From JBASNZ01 sp049657775 (lineage in GTDB: Bacteria > Actinomycetota > Coriobacteriia > Anaerosomatales > Anaerosomataceae), in NCBI GenBank assembly GCA_049657775.1, contig JBASNZ010000087.1, positions 16,589-80,588 on the forward strand: a stretch of DNA of 64,000 nt, read 5' to 3'. Of this stretch, positions 32,477 through 41,228 are shown piece after piece. The translations under genes were made by a program, and so were the position numbers. Each line of letters begins with the position of its first letter. Position 1 is the stretch's first letter. A model generated the notes under the pieces. That model was not told the DNA's origin and did not search any database. It was given only the letters and a program-made list of their open reading frames with translations.

Positions 32477-33906
32477 GGGCCAAGGCCCTTCAGAAGGCTG
32501 GGCGGATCCTCGCGTCGGGGCGTCTCGCGACGTTGCTTCTTGCATTCCTGGGCGTCTGGGCGGTTCTTGCGTCCTTTGTGCCGCAGGGTGATGCATCGGC
32601 TGCGGCGGTGGCGGAGTGGAGCCTGACGAACGCATCGCTCGAGCCCGTCGTCCGGTTCCTGGGACTGCATCATGCATTCACGGCGCCGCTGTTCGTTGCG
32701 TGTATCGCGGTCCTGGCCGTGTCGACCGCGCTGTGCGCGTGGCAACGAACACGAGTCGCCATCAAGAGGGCGAGCCTACTGCGGCAAGCTGCGTTGCCCG
32801 ACCAGCAGATGATCCCGGACCCAGATATCTCGGTGGCGTGCGATCCTGCGCTCGACGCCTCATCGATACTCGATGTCGCGTCTCGGACGCTCGCAGCACT
32901 CGGCATCAGGGTCAAACGTCGTGGAGGCCGGATCGCCGCTGTCTCGGCTCCCTGGTCGGCGTGGGGCAGTCCGGTGTTCCACTGGGCGCTGCTCGCTCTG
33001 ATCCTGATCATGCCGCTCGGCACGCTGGTGCGGTCCTCGGGGCAGATCGGTCTGGCCGTGGGGCAGTCGGCGGAGGATCGGCCGGGCTCGTATGCCCTGC
33101 TAACAGCGGGACCGCTGCGCAATTGGGACGGCGTCAGGCGCACGATCAGGCTCGATGCATTCGAGGTCAACTACAAGAGCGGCGGCGTCAACCGTGGTGC
33201 AACGCCGACCGTCTCGATCCTGAACGCAAAGGGCGAGGTCGTGAAGTCTCAGCGCGTCTACCCGAACCGCACACTCAAGCTGAACGCGCTCACCATCTAC
33301 CCGCTGGACTATGGCCTCTCGGCAACGGTCTCGATCGTCGAGACAGGCGGTGCAGGCGAGCGAACCTCTACGCAGCTGTTGGACTTCTCGGGTAAGGCCG
33401 AGGGTGGAACGGCTCCGGTCGCTCCGCTCGTGATAGCGGACGCCGGCGGCGCTGAGCAGCTCAAGGTGTATGTCTCGGTTCCGCTGGACCGTGTCGAGGG
33501 CGGCTACCTCGGACGGCTACCCGAGGTGCTCAGGGCCCGTATCATCGTTGCCTCACCCGCGGGCGAAGCGCTCCTTGACCAGACTCTGACCCCCGGTCAG
33601 GATCTGGCACTGCCCAACGGATCGTCGCTCCGCCTTGTGGACGTGGGCTACTACTCGCGGCTCCAGCTGGTGGACGACCCGTCGATTCCGTTCCTGTATG
33701 CCGCCGCGGTCGTATCGATACTCGGGCTTGGCGTGGCAACGCTCGCGCGGCAGATGATCGTGCTGGCCTGGGTCGAGGACACGCCTGAGGGTGCCCGGCT
33801 CGCGCTGCGACTACGCCTTTGGCGCAACGTGACCACGAGCCGAGACGAGATCGAGACAGAGCTACGGCGTGCGCTTGGCGTGGCCGAGGAAGGAACTCCG
33901 GAGTGA
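32473..33906 (+). CDS. resB: Cytochrome c biogenesis protein ResB (system II)
   Basis: A 477-residue membrane protein of the system II haem-delivery complex, which moves haem out and joins it to CXXCH motifs of exported apocytochromes. Features are an N-terminal helix with LASGRLATLLLAFLGVWAVL and the SFVPQG motif, a second helix pair (about 70-95 and 165-185), a large external domain (about 190-410) and a final helix before a charged tail. GTG start overlapping the lipoprotein stop. ResB and the next gene CcsA form the core complex. Their place here fits the haem demand of the two upstream cytochromes. Confidence 0.92.
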   Translation: MRAKALQKAGRILASGRLATLLLAFLGVWAVLASFVPQGDASAAAVAEWSLTNASLEPVVRFLGLHHAFTAPLFVACIAVLAVSTALCAWQRTRVAIKRASLLRQAALPDQQMIPDPDISVACDPALDASSILDVASRTLAALGIRVKRRGGRIAAVSAPWSAWGSPVFHWALLALILIMPLGTLVRSSGQIGLAVGQSAEDRPGSYALLTAGPLRNWDGVRRTIRLDAFEVNYKSGGVNRGATPTVSILNAKGEVVKSQRVYPNRTLKLNALTIYPLDYGLSATVSIVETGGAGERTSTQLLDFSGKAEGGTAPVAPLVIADAGGAEQLKVYVSVPLDRVEGGYLGRLPEVLRARIIVASPAGEALLDQTLTPGQDLALPNGSSLRLVDVGYYSRLQLVDDPSIPFLYAAAVVSILGLGVATLARQMIVLAWVEDTPEGARLALRLRLWRNVTTSRDEIETELRRALGVAEEGTPE

Positions 33907-34745
33907 CCATCGAAGTGCTTGCGACATGGATCGCGCTCTCGCTCTATGCGGCTTCAACCGCGATGTCGGCGATCGGTGTGGTCTTCACCAAAGACAGACT
34001 GCTCGGCCGGGCGGTTCCGATGGCGGCGGTCGGCCTTGTCTTGCAGACGGTCTCGCTCGCCACGCGATGGGTTCGTGTGGGACACGGACCGTATCTCGGC
34101 TTCTACGAGGTGGCATCCGCTCTGGTGCTCTTTACCGTGGCGGCGTTTGTGATCACATCGTGGCGGAACCCCCGGCTCGCGGGCGCCGGGATCGGGATCA
34201 TGCCAGTCGCGCTGCTTCTGCTTGGTGGCGCGATGCTGGCGCAAGGGTCCGACGTGCCCATGACCGCGAAGCTCAGCAGCTGGTGGCTCTTCGTCCATGT
34301 TGCGTTCGCCAACCTCGCCTTTGGGGCGTTCGCGCTGTCGTTTGGATGCGCCATCGTGTACGTGGTGCGAGAGCGCTCCAAGAGCGGCGTATGGCTCAAG
34401 CGGTTCGAGAAGCTGCCGGCGCAGGGCGTGCTTGAGAACATGACCGTGCGGTTCGTCCTTCTAGGCTTCTTCTTCTGGGCCATCATGATCATCACCGGCG
34501 CGATCTGGGCGAACGAGGCCTGGGGCCGCTACTGGGGCTGGGATCCGATCGAGACCTGGAGCCTTATCGTCTGGATCATCTACGCGGTCTATCTTCACGC
34601 GCGGTTCACACTGAAGTGGCGCGGTGAGCGACTCGCCTGGTTTGCGATCGTGGCAATGCCGCTCGCCCTGTTCGCGCTGGTCGGCATACCCGCGGCCTTC
34701 AACACGCCGCACGCCGGCATCGGCGGACTCGGCAAGGACCTGTAA
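33903..34745 (+). CDS. ccsA: Cytochrome c biogenesis protein CcsA/ResC (system II)
   Basis: A 280-residue multi-pass protein with about eight helices. The haem-handling WWD signature is present as WGRYWGWDPIETWSL (about 208-222), flanked by conserved His in SSWWLFVHVAFAN and IIYAVYLHARF, and the last His in FNTPHAG. It presents haem to exported apocytochrome together with ResB. GTG start overlapping the resB stop. A hairpin follows the gene and ends the cluster. Confidence 0.95.
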   Translation: MTIEVLATWIALSLYAASTAMSAIGVVFTKDRLLGRAVPMAAVGLVLQTVSLATRWVRVGHGPYLGFYEVASALVLFTVAAFVITSWRNPRLAGAGIGIMPVALLLLGGAMLAQGSDVPMTAKLSSWWLFVHVAFANLAFGAFALSFGCAIVYVVRERSKSGVWLKRFEKLPAQGVLENMTVRFVLLGFFFWAIMIITGAIWANEAWGRYWGWDPIETWSLIVWIIYAVYLHARFTLKWRGERLAWFAIVAMPLALFALVGIPAAFNTPHAGIGGLGKDL

Positions 34746-34751
34746 CGGAAC

Positions 34752-34773
34752 GAGGCGCCCCTCGGGGTGCCTC
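34752..34773. terminator. Terminator of the cytochrome cluster
   Basis: A 9-bp stem (GAGGCGCCC with GGGTGCCTC, one G-U) and CTCG loop, with a second outer pairing (GGAACGA with TCGTTCC). It lies between convergent genes. Confidence 0.55.
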
Positions 34774-34809
34774 GGCGTATCGTTCCGGAGCATGGGCCGG
34801 GTCGCGCGC

Positions 34810-36318
34810 CTACTGCCCTTGGCCCTCGCGGTGCGTCATGCCCTTCATGGCGTCGGCCATCTTCTTTGGCATCTCGCCGGCTTTGGCCATGCCGATGCCG
34901 AGGAAGTCGAAGTGCTCACCGTAGTCGCGCATCATCACCTTCATCGCGCTTAGCATGTAGCTGCGCTTGAAGCCTTCCGGGAGCGCGAGGATCTCGCCCA
35001 TCTTGTTCGCGTAGAACGTCATGTAGCACCGACCGAGCGCAATCATCACGTCGTTGAGCGACATGGCGTACGGCTCGATGATCGGCGTGGAGATGTTGTA
35101 CATCGAGTAGTCCCACACGCGGATGCGATCGTGCACCTCATCCCATAGCGCCGTGTACGGCATCGGGGTGAGGACGGGAAAGACGGCGATGTCGGGGTTG
35201 AGGCGTGCGGCCATCTCGGCGGTCTTCTTGATGGAGTCCCACGTCTCCTCAGGGAAGCCGATCATGAACGATGCTTCGATCATGATGTCGTGCTTCTTGA
35301 GCAGCTCGACCGCCTGCTGGTTCTGGTCGATCGTGGTGCCCTTGTTGAGGCTTGCAAGCAACTCATCGGTGGAGGTCTCAAGGCCGAGGTAGATGTGCAT
35401 GATGCCGGCATCGCGGTACTTCGACAGGATGTCTTCGTCGCGGATGATGTCCTCCACGCGGGTCTCGATCAGAAGCTTCACGCCAAGATCCGCCTCGATG
35501 AGCAGGTCGAGGAGCTTCTCCCAGCGTACACGGTCTCGCGTGGGATAGGCGTCGATCATTGTGATGAACTCCACCTTGTACTCGTCAACAAGGTGACGGA
35601 TCTCGTCCAACACTTTGTACGGGTCGCGCGCGCGCCACTCGCCGCGCCAGAAGACGCGCTGGCTGCAGAACGAGCAGCCCATCATGCACCCGCGGGATGT
35701 GAGGATCGACGCCATGCGTCCCCACGGGTCGATGTTGTAGTGGTAGTCCTCCCAGTCGAGCAGATGCCATGCCGGGGTGAGGGTGTCCAGGTCGGCGATG
35801 TGCGGGCGCTGGGGGGTGGCGACCACTTCGCCATCGCGCTTGAAGGCGATGCCACGGACGGCATCGAGGGGAGAGCCGTCGATGATCGTCGCGAGGAGCT
35901 CGGTGAGGGTCTCCTCCATCTCGCCCCGCAAGATGATGTCGACCGGCGTGTCTTCCTCGGCGAACATCTCCTCGTACATGAACGTCGGGTGTGGCCCGCC
36001 GATCAGGGTGACGATGTTCGCGTCGACCTGCTTGGCGACGCGCAGTGCCCCGACGGCCGCGGGCACGGTGCAGGTGCTGATGGCGCCGGTTACCGGCAGG
36101 TAGTCAAGCGACATGACCACATCGGGTTTGAACGTCTCAACCTGATGCCGGATCTCGTCGTACGACGTGTCCTTGTACATCGCGTCGTAGATCTTGGCCT
36201 CATGCCCTGCGCCGAGCGCGGCACCCGCGAGGTAGACGAGGTGCAGGGGAGGCCAGTTGCCGATCATCTGCTGGCCCCAGCACTTATAGGGAGGCGTGAT
36301 GAAGAGGATTCTGCTCAT
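34810..36318 (-). CDS. B12-binding radical SAM enzyme (BchE-like)
   Basis: A 502-residue protein with an N-terminal cobalamin-binding Rossmann domain (about 1-140; RILFITPPYKCWG, GGPHPTFM) and a radical SAM domain with the 4Fe-4S motif CMMGCSFC (about 212-219), followed by HIYLGLETSTDELL and ASFMIGFPEETWDS. The C-terminal 100 residues are Met-rich (about 400-502). This is the BchE/HpnP-like class, which methylates or rearranges unactivated carbons on lipids, porphyrins or peptides. The start at 36318 follows AGGAG. No biosynthetic partner adjoins it, so the substrate is open. Confidence 0.9.
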   Translation of the reverse strand: MSRILFITPPYKCWGQQMIGNWPPLHLVYLAGAALGAGHEAKIYDAMYKDTSYDEIRHQVETFKPDVVMSLDYLPVTGAISTCTVPAAVGALRVAKQVDANIVTLIGGPHPTFMYEEMFAEEDTPVDIILRGEMEETLTELLATIIDGSPLDAVRGIAFKRDGEVVATPQRPHIADLDTLTPAWHLLDWEDYHYNIDPWGRMASILTSRGCMMGCSFCSQRVFWRGEWRARDPYKVLDEIRHLVDEYKVEFITMIDAYPTRDRVRWEKLLDLLIEADLGVKLLIETRVEDIIRDEDILSKYRDAGIMHIYLGLETSTDELLASLNKGTTIDQNQQAVELLKKHDIMIEASFMIGFPEETWDSIKKTAEMAARLNPDIAVFPVLTPMPYTALWDEVHDRIRVWDYSMYNISTPIIEPYAMSLNDVMIALGRCYMTFYANKMGEILALPEGFKRSYMLSAMKVMMRDYGEHFDFLGIGMAKAGEMPKKMADAMKGMTHREGQGQ

Positions 36319-36450
36319 GCCGGTTGTGTCTCCTGTCGGCCGTGTCCGTGGGGCATGTGTCTTTGATGGTAGCACTCACGCCACCCCGAATGGCCGTCTT
36401 AAGGTGACGAACGGCTCGGAATTCCTCCGCGCCGCCGTCTCCCATACGAC

Positions 36451-37248
36451 CTAAACGCTCAGGTCCCGTGCGGAGTAGAAGCGATACGTCCCGGCGATCG
36501 CCAGGGCGATGATAGCCACCGAGAGAGCGATGAAGCCCAGGTCCAGCCCTCCGTTAGACATGATCGCCGCGGCGTCGAAGTACTTGAACGGGGTGACGTA
36601 CTTCAGGAACTCGAGTTTCACGTTCATATTCACCAGGTACGAGACTAAGAAGGCGACGAACATCACCATCGAGGCCATCGAGGCAGCGGCCTTCGGTTTG
36701 CGTAGGATACCGGCCACCGCCACGCCGATCGAGAAGAAGATCAGCTGCAGGAAGAACATGCCGGCCATGAGAAGCAGGACGTCATTGGTGATCGACTGCT
36801 CCTTGCTGAAGTAGTCGACGAAGTAGAGCGACGAGACAAGTGTCACGAGGTTGAGCGCGATGATGTTGACGAGTCCGGCCAGCAGTTTGGACGTAACGGC
36901 CTGGCTTCGTGAGACCGGCTTCGTGTACAGGAACTCGGAGGTCCGGTCTCGCTCCTCCTTGGAGATCAGGTGCGCTCCCAGCAACGCGGCGTGGATCGTG
37001 CCCATCACTACCACGTAGAGATAGAGCATCCCGTAGAACCCGCTCGCTGTGCTCAGGTCGAACCCGGTCATGCCAAAGACCGCCTGCACACCCTGCGGTA
37101 TCTGACTCAGCATTTGGGTGACCGACTGCCCCGCCGTCTCGAAGGCCGCGTACTTGGCCATACCGGCGCTCACGATGAACACGATGCCGATGGACCAGAA
37201 GAGAAGCCCCCAGCGATGTGCTTTGAGTTCGCGTAGAAAGATGTTCAT
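36451..37248 (-). CDS. ABC-2 type transporter permease
   Basis: A 265-residue permease with six helices. It begins MNIFLRELKAHRWGLLFWSIG, like its sister gene (MNVFLHELRTYRKSTIIWIV), which supports the ATG at 37248 (AGGTGG upstream) over the GTG nine bases earlier. The central motif TKPVSRSQAVTSKLLAGL is the conserved ABC-2 coupling region. It works with the second permease and the ATPase of this three-gene operon as a heterodimeric exporter. The substrate is unknown. Confidence 0.9.
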   Translation of the reverse strand: MNIFLRELKAHRWGLLFWSIGIVFIVSAGMAKYAAFETAGQSVTQMLSQIPQGVQAVFGMTGFDLSTASGFYGMLYLYVVVMGTIHAALLGAHLISKEERDRTSEFLYTKPVSRSQAVTSKLLAGLVNIIALNLVTLVSSLYFVDYFSKEQSITNDVLLLMAGMFFLQLIFFSIGVAVAGILRKPKAAASMASMVMFVAFLVSYLVNMNVKLEFLKYVTPFKYFDAAAIMSNGGLDLGFIALSVAIIALAIAGTYRFYSARDLSV

Positions 37249-37257
37249 AGAGGCCAC

Positions 37258-38058
37258 CTATGCCGAGGCGCGGACGTCCTTCTTGAGGTAGATCACATAG
37301 CACAGCGCGGTCGCCACCACGACGAACGCAGCCTCGATGGCCAGGTATCGACCCTCGAGTCCCGCGTGTTCGATCATGTAGGTGATGTCGTAGAACTTGA
37401 ACGGGGTGATGTAGCGGAACGATTCGTTCTCCAGCGCCTCTCCGATCATCCCGATGATGTAGAAACCGAACACCGTCGGCAGTGACACCGCGATGACCGA
37501 CTTGATCTTCGGGATGATGACCGAGACCAGCGCGCCGAGTGCGAGGAACATCAGTTGCACCAGGAACAGCGTTGATGCCATCACGAGGAACGTCTGCGTG
37601 TCGAACGAGTCCTCGGCCACACCGAGCGCCACGAAGTACGACACCGCGATGAACACGATGTTCGTGATCACGAGTGCGGCGAGGGCCGCGGTGAGCTTCG
37701 CCGTAACAACGCGCGCGCGGGTTATCGGCTTGGAGAGCAGGAAGTCCGCGGTCTTACCCGCAACCTCCTTCGAGATGATGCCGGTGCCGAGGTTCATGGC
37801 CTGGACGGCGCCCGTTAGGATGGCGAAGCCGAGCAGGTATCCGTAGAAGCCGTAGATGGTGAAGAAGTTGGCGAGTGAGATGTTGAGCGCGGCTCTCAGC
37901 GCCGCCGGGAATCCGTTGAAGATCTCTCGTGTCGCGGCCACGTCCTTGGTAAACGCCGGGTAGAGCGACATGAACATCAGGATGAGGCCGGACAGCGCCA
38001 CGATCCAGATGATGGTCGACTTCCTGTAGGTCCGAAGCTCGTGCAGGAAGACGTTCAC
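37258..38058 (-). CDS. ABC-2 type transporter permease
   Basis: A 266-residue six-helix permease, a paralogue of the neighbouring gene. The motif LLSKPITRARVVTAKLTAAL matches the sister's coupling region. The GTG at 38058 overlaps the ATPase stop and is preceded by GGAGGACGGGCA. It is the middle gene of the operon ATPase, permease, permease. Confidence 0.9.
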   Translation of the reverse strand: MNVFLHELRTYRKSTIIWIVALSGLILMFMSLYPAFTKDVAATREIFNGFPAALRAALNISLANFFTIYGFYGYLLGFAILTGAVQAMNLGTGIISKEVAGKTADFLLSKPITRARVVTAKLTAALAALVITNIVFIAVSYFVALGVAEDSFDTQTFLVMASTLFLVQLMFLALGALVSVIIPKIKSVIAVSLPTVFGFYIIGMIGEALENESFRYITPFKFYDITYMIEHAGLEGRYLAIEAAFVVVATALCYVIYLKKDVRASA

Positions 38059-38954
38059 TGCCCGTCCTCCTTCTGGTAGTAGTGCATGAAGATCTCCTCC
38101 AGGTCGGGTTCCACGACCTGGAGGTCCAACAGGTCGAGCTGAGCAAGCAGCCCGGTCAGGTCGTTCACGTGGCCGCGATACAGGAGGCTGACCGTGTGGT
38201 TGGCGAACGCCAGGTCGCTCACCCCGTCGATGCCGAAGACGGACGCATCGGTCTCCGCCGCCAACTCGAGCGTCAGGCGCTTTGTGGCGTTTTCAAGGAG
38301 CGTCCGGATCTGATCGACCCGGATGATGGAGCCTTCTTTTATGATGGCGACCCGGTCGCAGAGTTTCTGCACCTCGGAAAGGATGTGCGACGAGAAGAGA
38401 ACGGTTGCGCCCTCGGCGTTCTCCTCTTTGAGCAGGTGGAAGAACTCCTGCTGGATGAGCGGGTCGAGGCCGCCGGTGGGCTCGTCTAAGATGATCAGCT
38501 TCGGTTTGTGCGCGAGGCCCTGGATGATGCCGACTTTCTTCTTGTTACCGTAGGAGAGGTCGTCGATCTTCTTCTTGAGGTCGAGGTCGAAGCGCTCCGC
38601 GAGTTGTCTGACCCGCGCCTCGATGGCCTTCACGTCCTTGTCGTAGAAGCTTGCCGAGTACCTGAGCAGATCGATCGCCCGCATATCGTCATAGTAGAAG
38701 ACCTCCGACGGCAGGTAGCCGATCTCCTGGCGGATCTGGGGACCCGATGTGCGAATGTCCATGCCAAAGACCGTCGCGGAACCGCTCGTGGCGTGGATCA
38801 ACCCCAGAAGCGTCCGGATGGTTGTGGACTTCCCCGCGCCGTTGGGTCCGATGAAGCCGTAGATCTCGCCCTCTTGGACGGTCATGTCGAGGTCGACGAT
38901 GCCCCTCGATTTCCCGTAGTACTTGGTCAGCTTCACGGTCTCGATCGCGTTCAT
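38055..38954 (-). CDS. ABC transporter ATPase (ABC-2 exporter)
   Basis: A 299-residue ATPase with Walker A GPNGAGKST (about 38-46), Walker B LIILDEPTGGLDP and H-loop VLFSSHI. The signature is DLSYGNKKKVGI instead of LSGGQ, a variant common in ABC-2 family A-type ATPases. A C-terminal regulatory extension of about 80 residues is present. The ATG at 38954 follows GTGGAGCCC; the long frame upstream is not protein-like. It energises the two permeases encoded downstream. Confidence 0.93.
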   Translation of the reverse strand: MNAIETVKLTKYYGKSRGIVDLDMTVQEGEIYGFIGPNGAGKSTTIRTLLGLIHATSGSATVFGMDIRTSGPQIRQEIGYLPSEVFYYDDMRAIDLLRYSASFYDKDVKAIEARVRQLAERFDLDLKKKIDDLSYGNKKKVGIIQGLAHKPKLIILDEPTGGLDPLIQQEFFHLLKEENAEGATVLFSSHILSEVQKLCDRVAIIKEGSIIRVDQIRTLLENATKRLTLELAAETDASVFGIDGVSDLAFANHTVSLLYRGHVNDLTGLLAQLDLLDLQVVEPDLEEIFMHYYQKEDGQ

Positions 38955-39305
38955 CTGGGCTCCACTCACTGAGCACGCCGGTTCTGACTGTGCAGCATCT
39001 GTCAGTTTATTCCCTTTCACCCTCGAGGGGGCGGGGTAGCGAATCGCCCGGTTCCCGATCCCGATCGGTTCCCGATTCCCTGGTGGCTCTGCCTCTGTTG
39101 CACCGAGGCGTTCATCGGGTGCGTAACGGACCCTCGACTGTCCGGCGGATGCCGCAACCTTGAGATCTGGACACGACAGAGCCGGCCGTCGCGTGGAGAG
39201 CGACCCGGACAGTGGCCTCATGGTCCTCTCGTGCGGCGAAGCAGGCGAGCCGCTGGCCTGCTATCCTCCTCTTAGACAGTGCACCGTGTCATCCGGAGGC
39301 TTGAG
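38955..39305. other. Intergenic region with a 10-bp direct repeat
   Basis: About 350 bp between divergent genes holds no credible gene. GGTTCCCGAT occurs twice (39050-39059 and 39067-39076) at a 17-bp period, which could be a regulator site for the ABC operon. A TATCCT element near 39263 is a possible -10 box for the gene at 39306. Nothing else is apparent. Confidence 0.4.
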
Positions 39306-40481
39306 TTGCTCCGTTCCGCATCGCGCAGGCACACGATCGTCGCTCTCACCCTCGCGCTCACGCTCGCGTGGGTACCCGCGGGAGCGGTCGCGGCGCCCTC
39401 GGTCTCCGAGATCGAGACCAAAGAGGCCGAGCGAACGGCCGCTCTGGCCGAGATCGTTGCACTCGAAGCCAAGCTCGAACGGCAGCTCGACGAGTACGTT
39501 GAACTGGCCAAGCGCATAGAGTTCACGAGGCTCGAAGTCGATGCGGCGGCCGCTCGGGCCGCGGAAGCGGACCAGGATCTGATCCGCGCCCAGGACGTTT
39601 TCAACGAGCGCATGGTGCAGATCTACCGCGGAGGGGACGTGGACTTTCTCGAGATACTGTTCTCGGCGCAGTCAGTGCCCGATCTGCTCGATCGAGTCGA
39701 TTTCCTGGTCATGATAGGACGCCGTGACGGTCAGCTGATCGAAGACACCCGGATCGCTCGACGGCAGCTGGCCTTTGAGCAGCAGGAGCTGGATGAGCGC
39801 CTGGGCCGCCTCACGGACATGCAGACCGAGGCCGACGAGAGGCGCCTCGAGATCGAGGCCGCGCTCGACCTGCAGCAGACAAAGGCCACCGCGCTCGGCG
39901 AGGACATCGCCCGCCTCATGCGCGAGCGTGCGGCCGGCGAACCGCAAGGCCGGTTCTCGCCGGACACTGTCATCTCGGACGTTAACTTCCGGGACGTCGA
40001 ATCCATGTCACTCGAAGACATCCAGGCGTTCCTCGAAGAGCAGCCCGGGACGCTCGCCAGCTATTCAGCACCCGACCACTCGGGTGTGATCAAGACGACC
40101 GCGCAGATGATCTACGAGGCCGCCGTGCAGTGGCGTATCTCGCCGATGGTCATCCTCGTCACGCTCCAAAAGGAGCAGTCGCTGCTCACGCGAAGCAGTC
40201 CCTTACAGACCACGTACGATTGGGCCATGGGATGTGGGAAGGCCGACAGCAGGACGTACTACGAGTACCAGGGCTTCGGCAACCAGATATGGTGGGGAGC
40301 CCAGAAACTCGACAAGAACTCGCAGCCCTGGAAGCCGGGCGTACAGATGACGATCGACGGCAGCATCGTGTACCCGTCGAACGCATCCACGTACTCGTTG
40401 TTCAAGTACACGCCACACCTGCGTGGAACGACGTCGTTCTGGATGCTCTACTGGCGCTACTTCGGAGATCCGCTTTCATAG
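39306..40481 (+). CDS. PcsB-like coiled-coil wall protein with C-terminal lysozyme-like domain
   Basis: About 391 residues. A signal peptide (to AVAAPS) is followed by a long coiled coil (about 35-205) carrying the PcsB_CC motif MVQIYRGGDVDFLEILFSAQ and LLDRVDFLVMI. The C-terminal domain (about 255-391) contains AAVQWRISPMVILVTLQKEQS, TTYDWAMGCGKAD and FGNQIWWGAQKL, resembling a glucosaminidase or goose-lysozyme-type fold with a candidate catalytic Glu in KEQS. The TTG at 39306 lies six bases after CCGGAGG; a GTG at 39279 would be an alternative. It probably cuts or remodels peptidoglycan. Confidence 0.8.
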   Translation: MLRSASRRHTIVALTLALTLAWVPAGAVAAPSVSEIETKEAERTAALAEIVALEAKLERQLDEYVELAKRIEFTRLEVDAAAARAAEADQDLIRAQDVFNERMVQIYRGGDVDFLEILFSAQSVPDLLDRVDFLVMIGRRDGQLIEDTRIARRQLAFEQQELDERLGRLTDMQTEADERRLEIEAALDLQQTKATALGEDIARLMRERAAGEPQGRFSPDTVISDVNFRDVESMSLEDIQAFLEEQPGTLASYSAPDHSGVIKTTAQMIYEAAVQWRISPMVILVTLQKEQSLLTRSSPLQTTYDWAMGCGKADSRTYYEYQGFGNQIWWGAQKLDKNSQPWKPGVQMTIDGSIVYPSNASTYSLFKYTPHLRGTTSFWMLYWRYFGDPLS

Positions 40482-40541
40482 CGCCCGCCCTCGCGGCGCC
40501 ACCGATGGCGCTGTAAACTTTGAGCACTCCGAGGAGGTGTC

Positions 40542-41228
40542 ATGCCGCGAGCACTGGTCGTTGATGATGAACCGAACATCCGCGAACTCGTAAGCCTGTA
40601 CCTCACCGCGGCCGGGTTCTCGGTCGAGCGGGCCGCTGACGGAGACGAGGGTCTTCGGATGGTCCAGGGCGGCGGCTTCGACGTCGTCGTGCTCGACATC
40701 ATGATTCCGGGCATCGACGGCGAAGAGGTGTGCCATCGCATCAGGGAGACTTCGGACGTCCCCATCATCATGCTCTCCGCGCGCGACACCGACCTCGACA
40801 AGGTGGCGCTGCTCGAGGGGGGCGCCGATGACTACCTCACCAAGCCCTTCTCGCCGCCCGAACTCGTCGCGCGCGTTCGCGCGCTGCTGAGGCGTGCGGG
40901 TTCGGGCCTTTGCCTCGAGGGGCAGCTGTGTGTCGGCGGACTGGTGCTCGATCCGGCCACGCATGAGGTGACAGTCGATGGTAGTTCGGTGGAACTCACC
41001 GCCAAGGAGTTCTCGCTCCTGGAGGCGATGATGCGCGATGCGGGTGTGGTGTTCAGCCGCGAGGCGCTGCTCCGGGCGGCCTGGGGCTTCAGTGACTTTG
41101 TGGACGCGCGCGGTATCGACGTGCATGTGCGGCACATCCGCGAGAAGCTTGGCGACGCCGCCGCCGAGCCGCGGTTTCTCGAGACCGTTCGCGGCGTCGG
41201 GTACCGTATTCGCAAGGACGCGACGTGA
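40542..41228 (+). CDS. OmpR-family response regulator
   Basis: A 228-residue two-component regulator. The receiver domain (1-115) has DDEPN, the phospho-acceptor Asp in VVVLDIMIPG (about 52) and the Lys in LTKPFSP. The winged-helix output (about 135-228) has LTAKEFSLLEAMM, VFSREALLRAAWG, VDVHVRHIREKLG-type sequence and RGVGYR. GAGGAGGTG precedes the ATG. Its stop overlaps the kinase start. The target genes may be the two small envelope genes that follow the kinase. Confidence 0.96.
   Translation: MPRALVVDDEPNIRELVSLYLTAAGFSVERAADGDEGLRMVQGGGFDVVVLDIMIPGIDGEEVCHRIRETSDVPIIMLSARDTDLDKVALLEGGADDYLTKPFSPPELVARVRALLRRAGSGLCLEGQLCVGGLVLDPATHEVTVDGSSVELTAKEFSLLEAMMRDAGVVFSREALLRAAWGFSDFVDARGIDVHVRHIREKLGDAAAEPRFLETVRGVGYRIRKDAT

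Noticed and set aside
35290..36366. 358-codon plus-strand frame opposite the radical SAM gene
   Set aside because: It is the mirror of a gene with all catalytic motifs and shows no protein-like composition.
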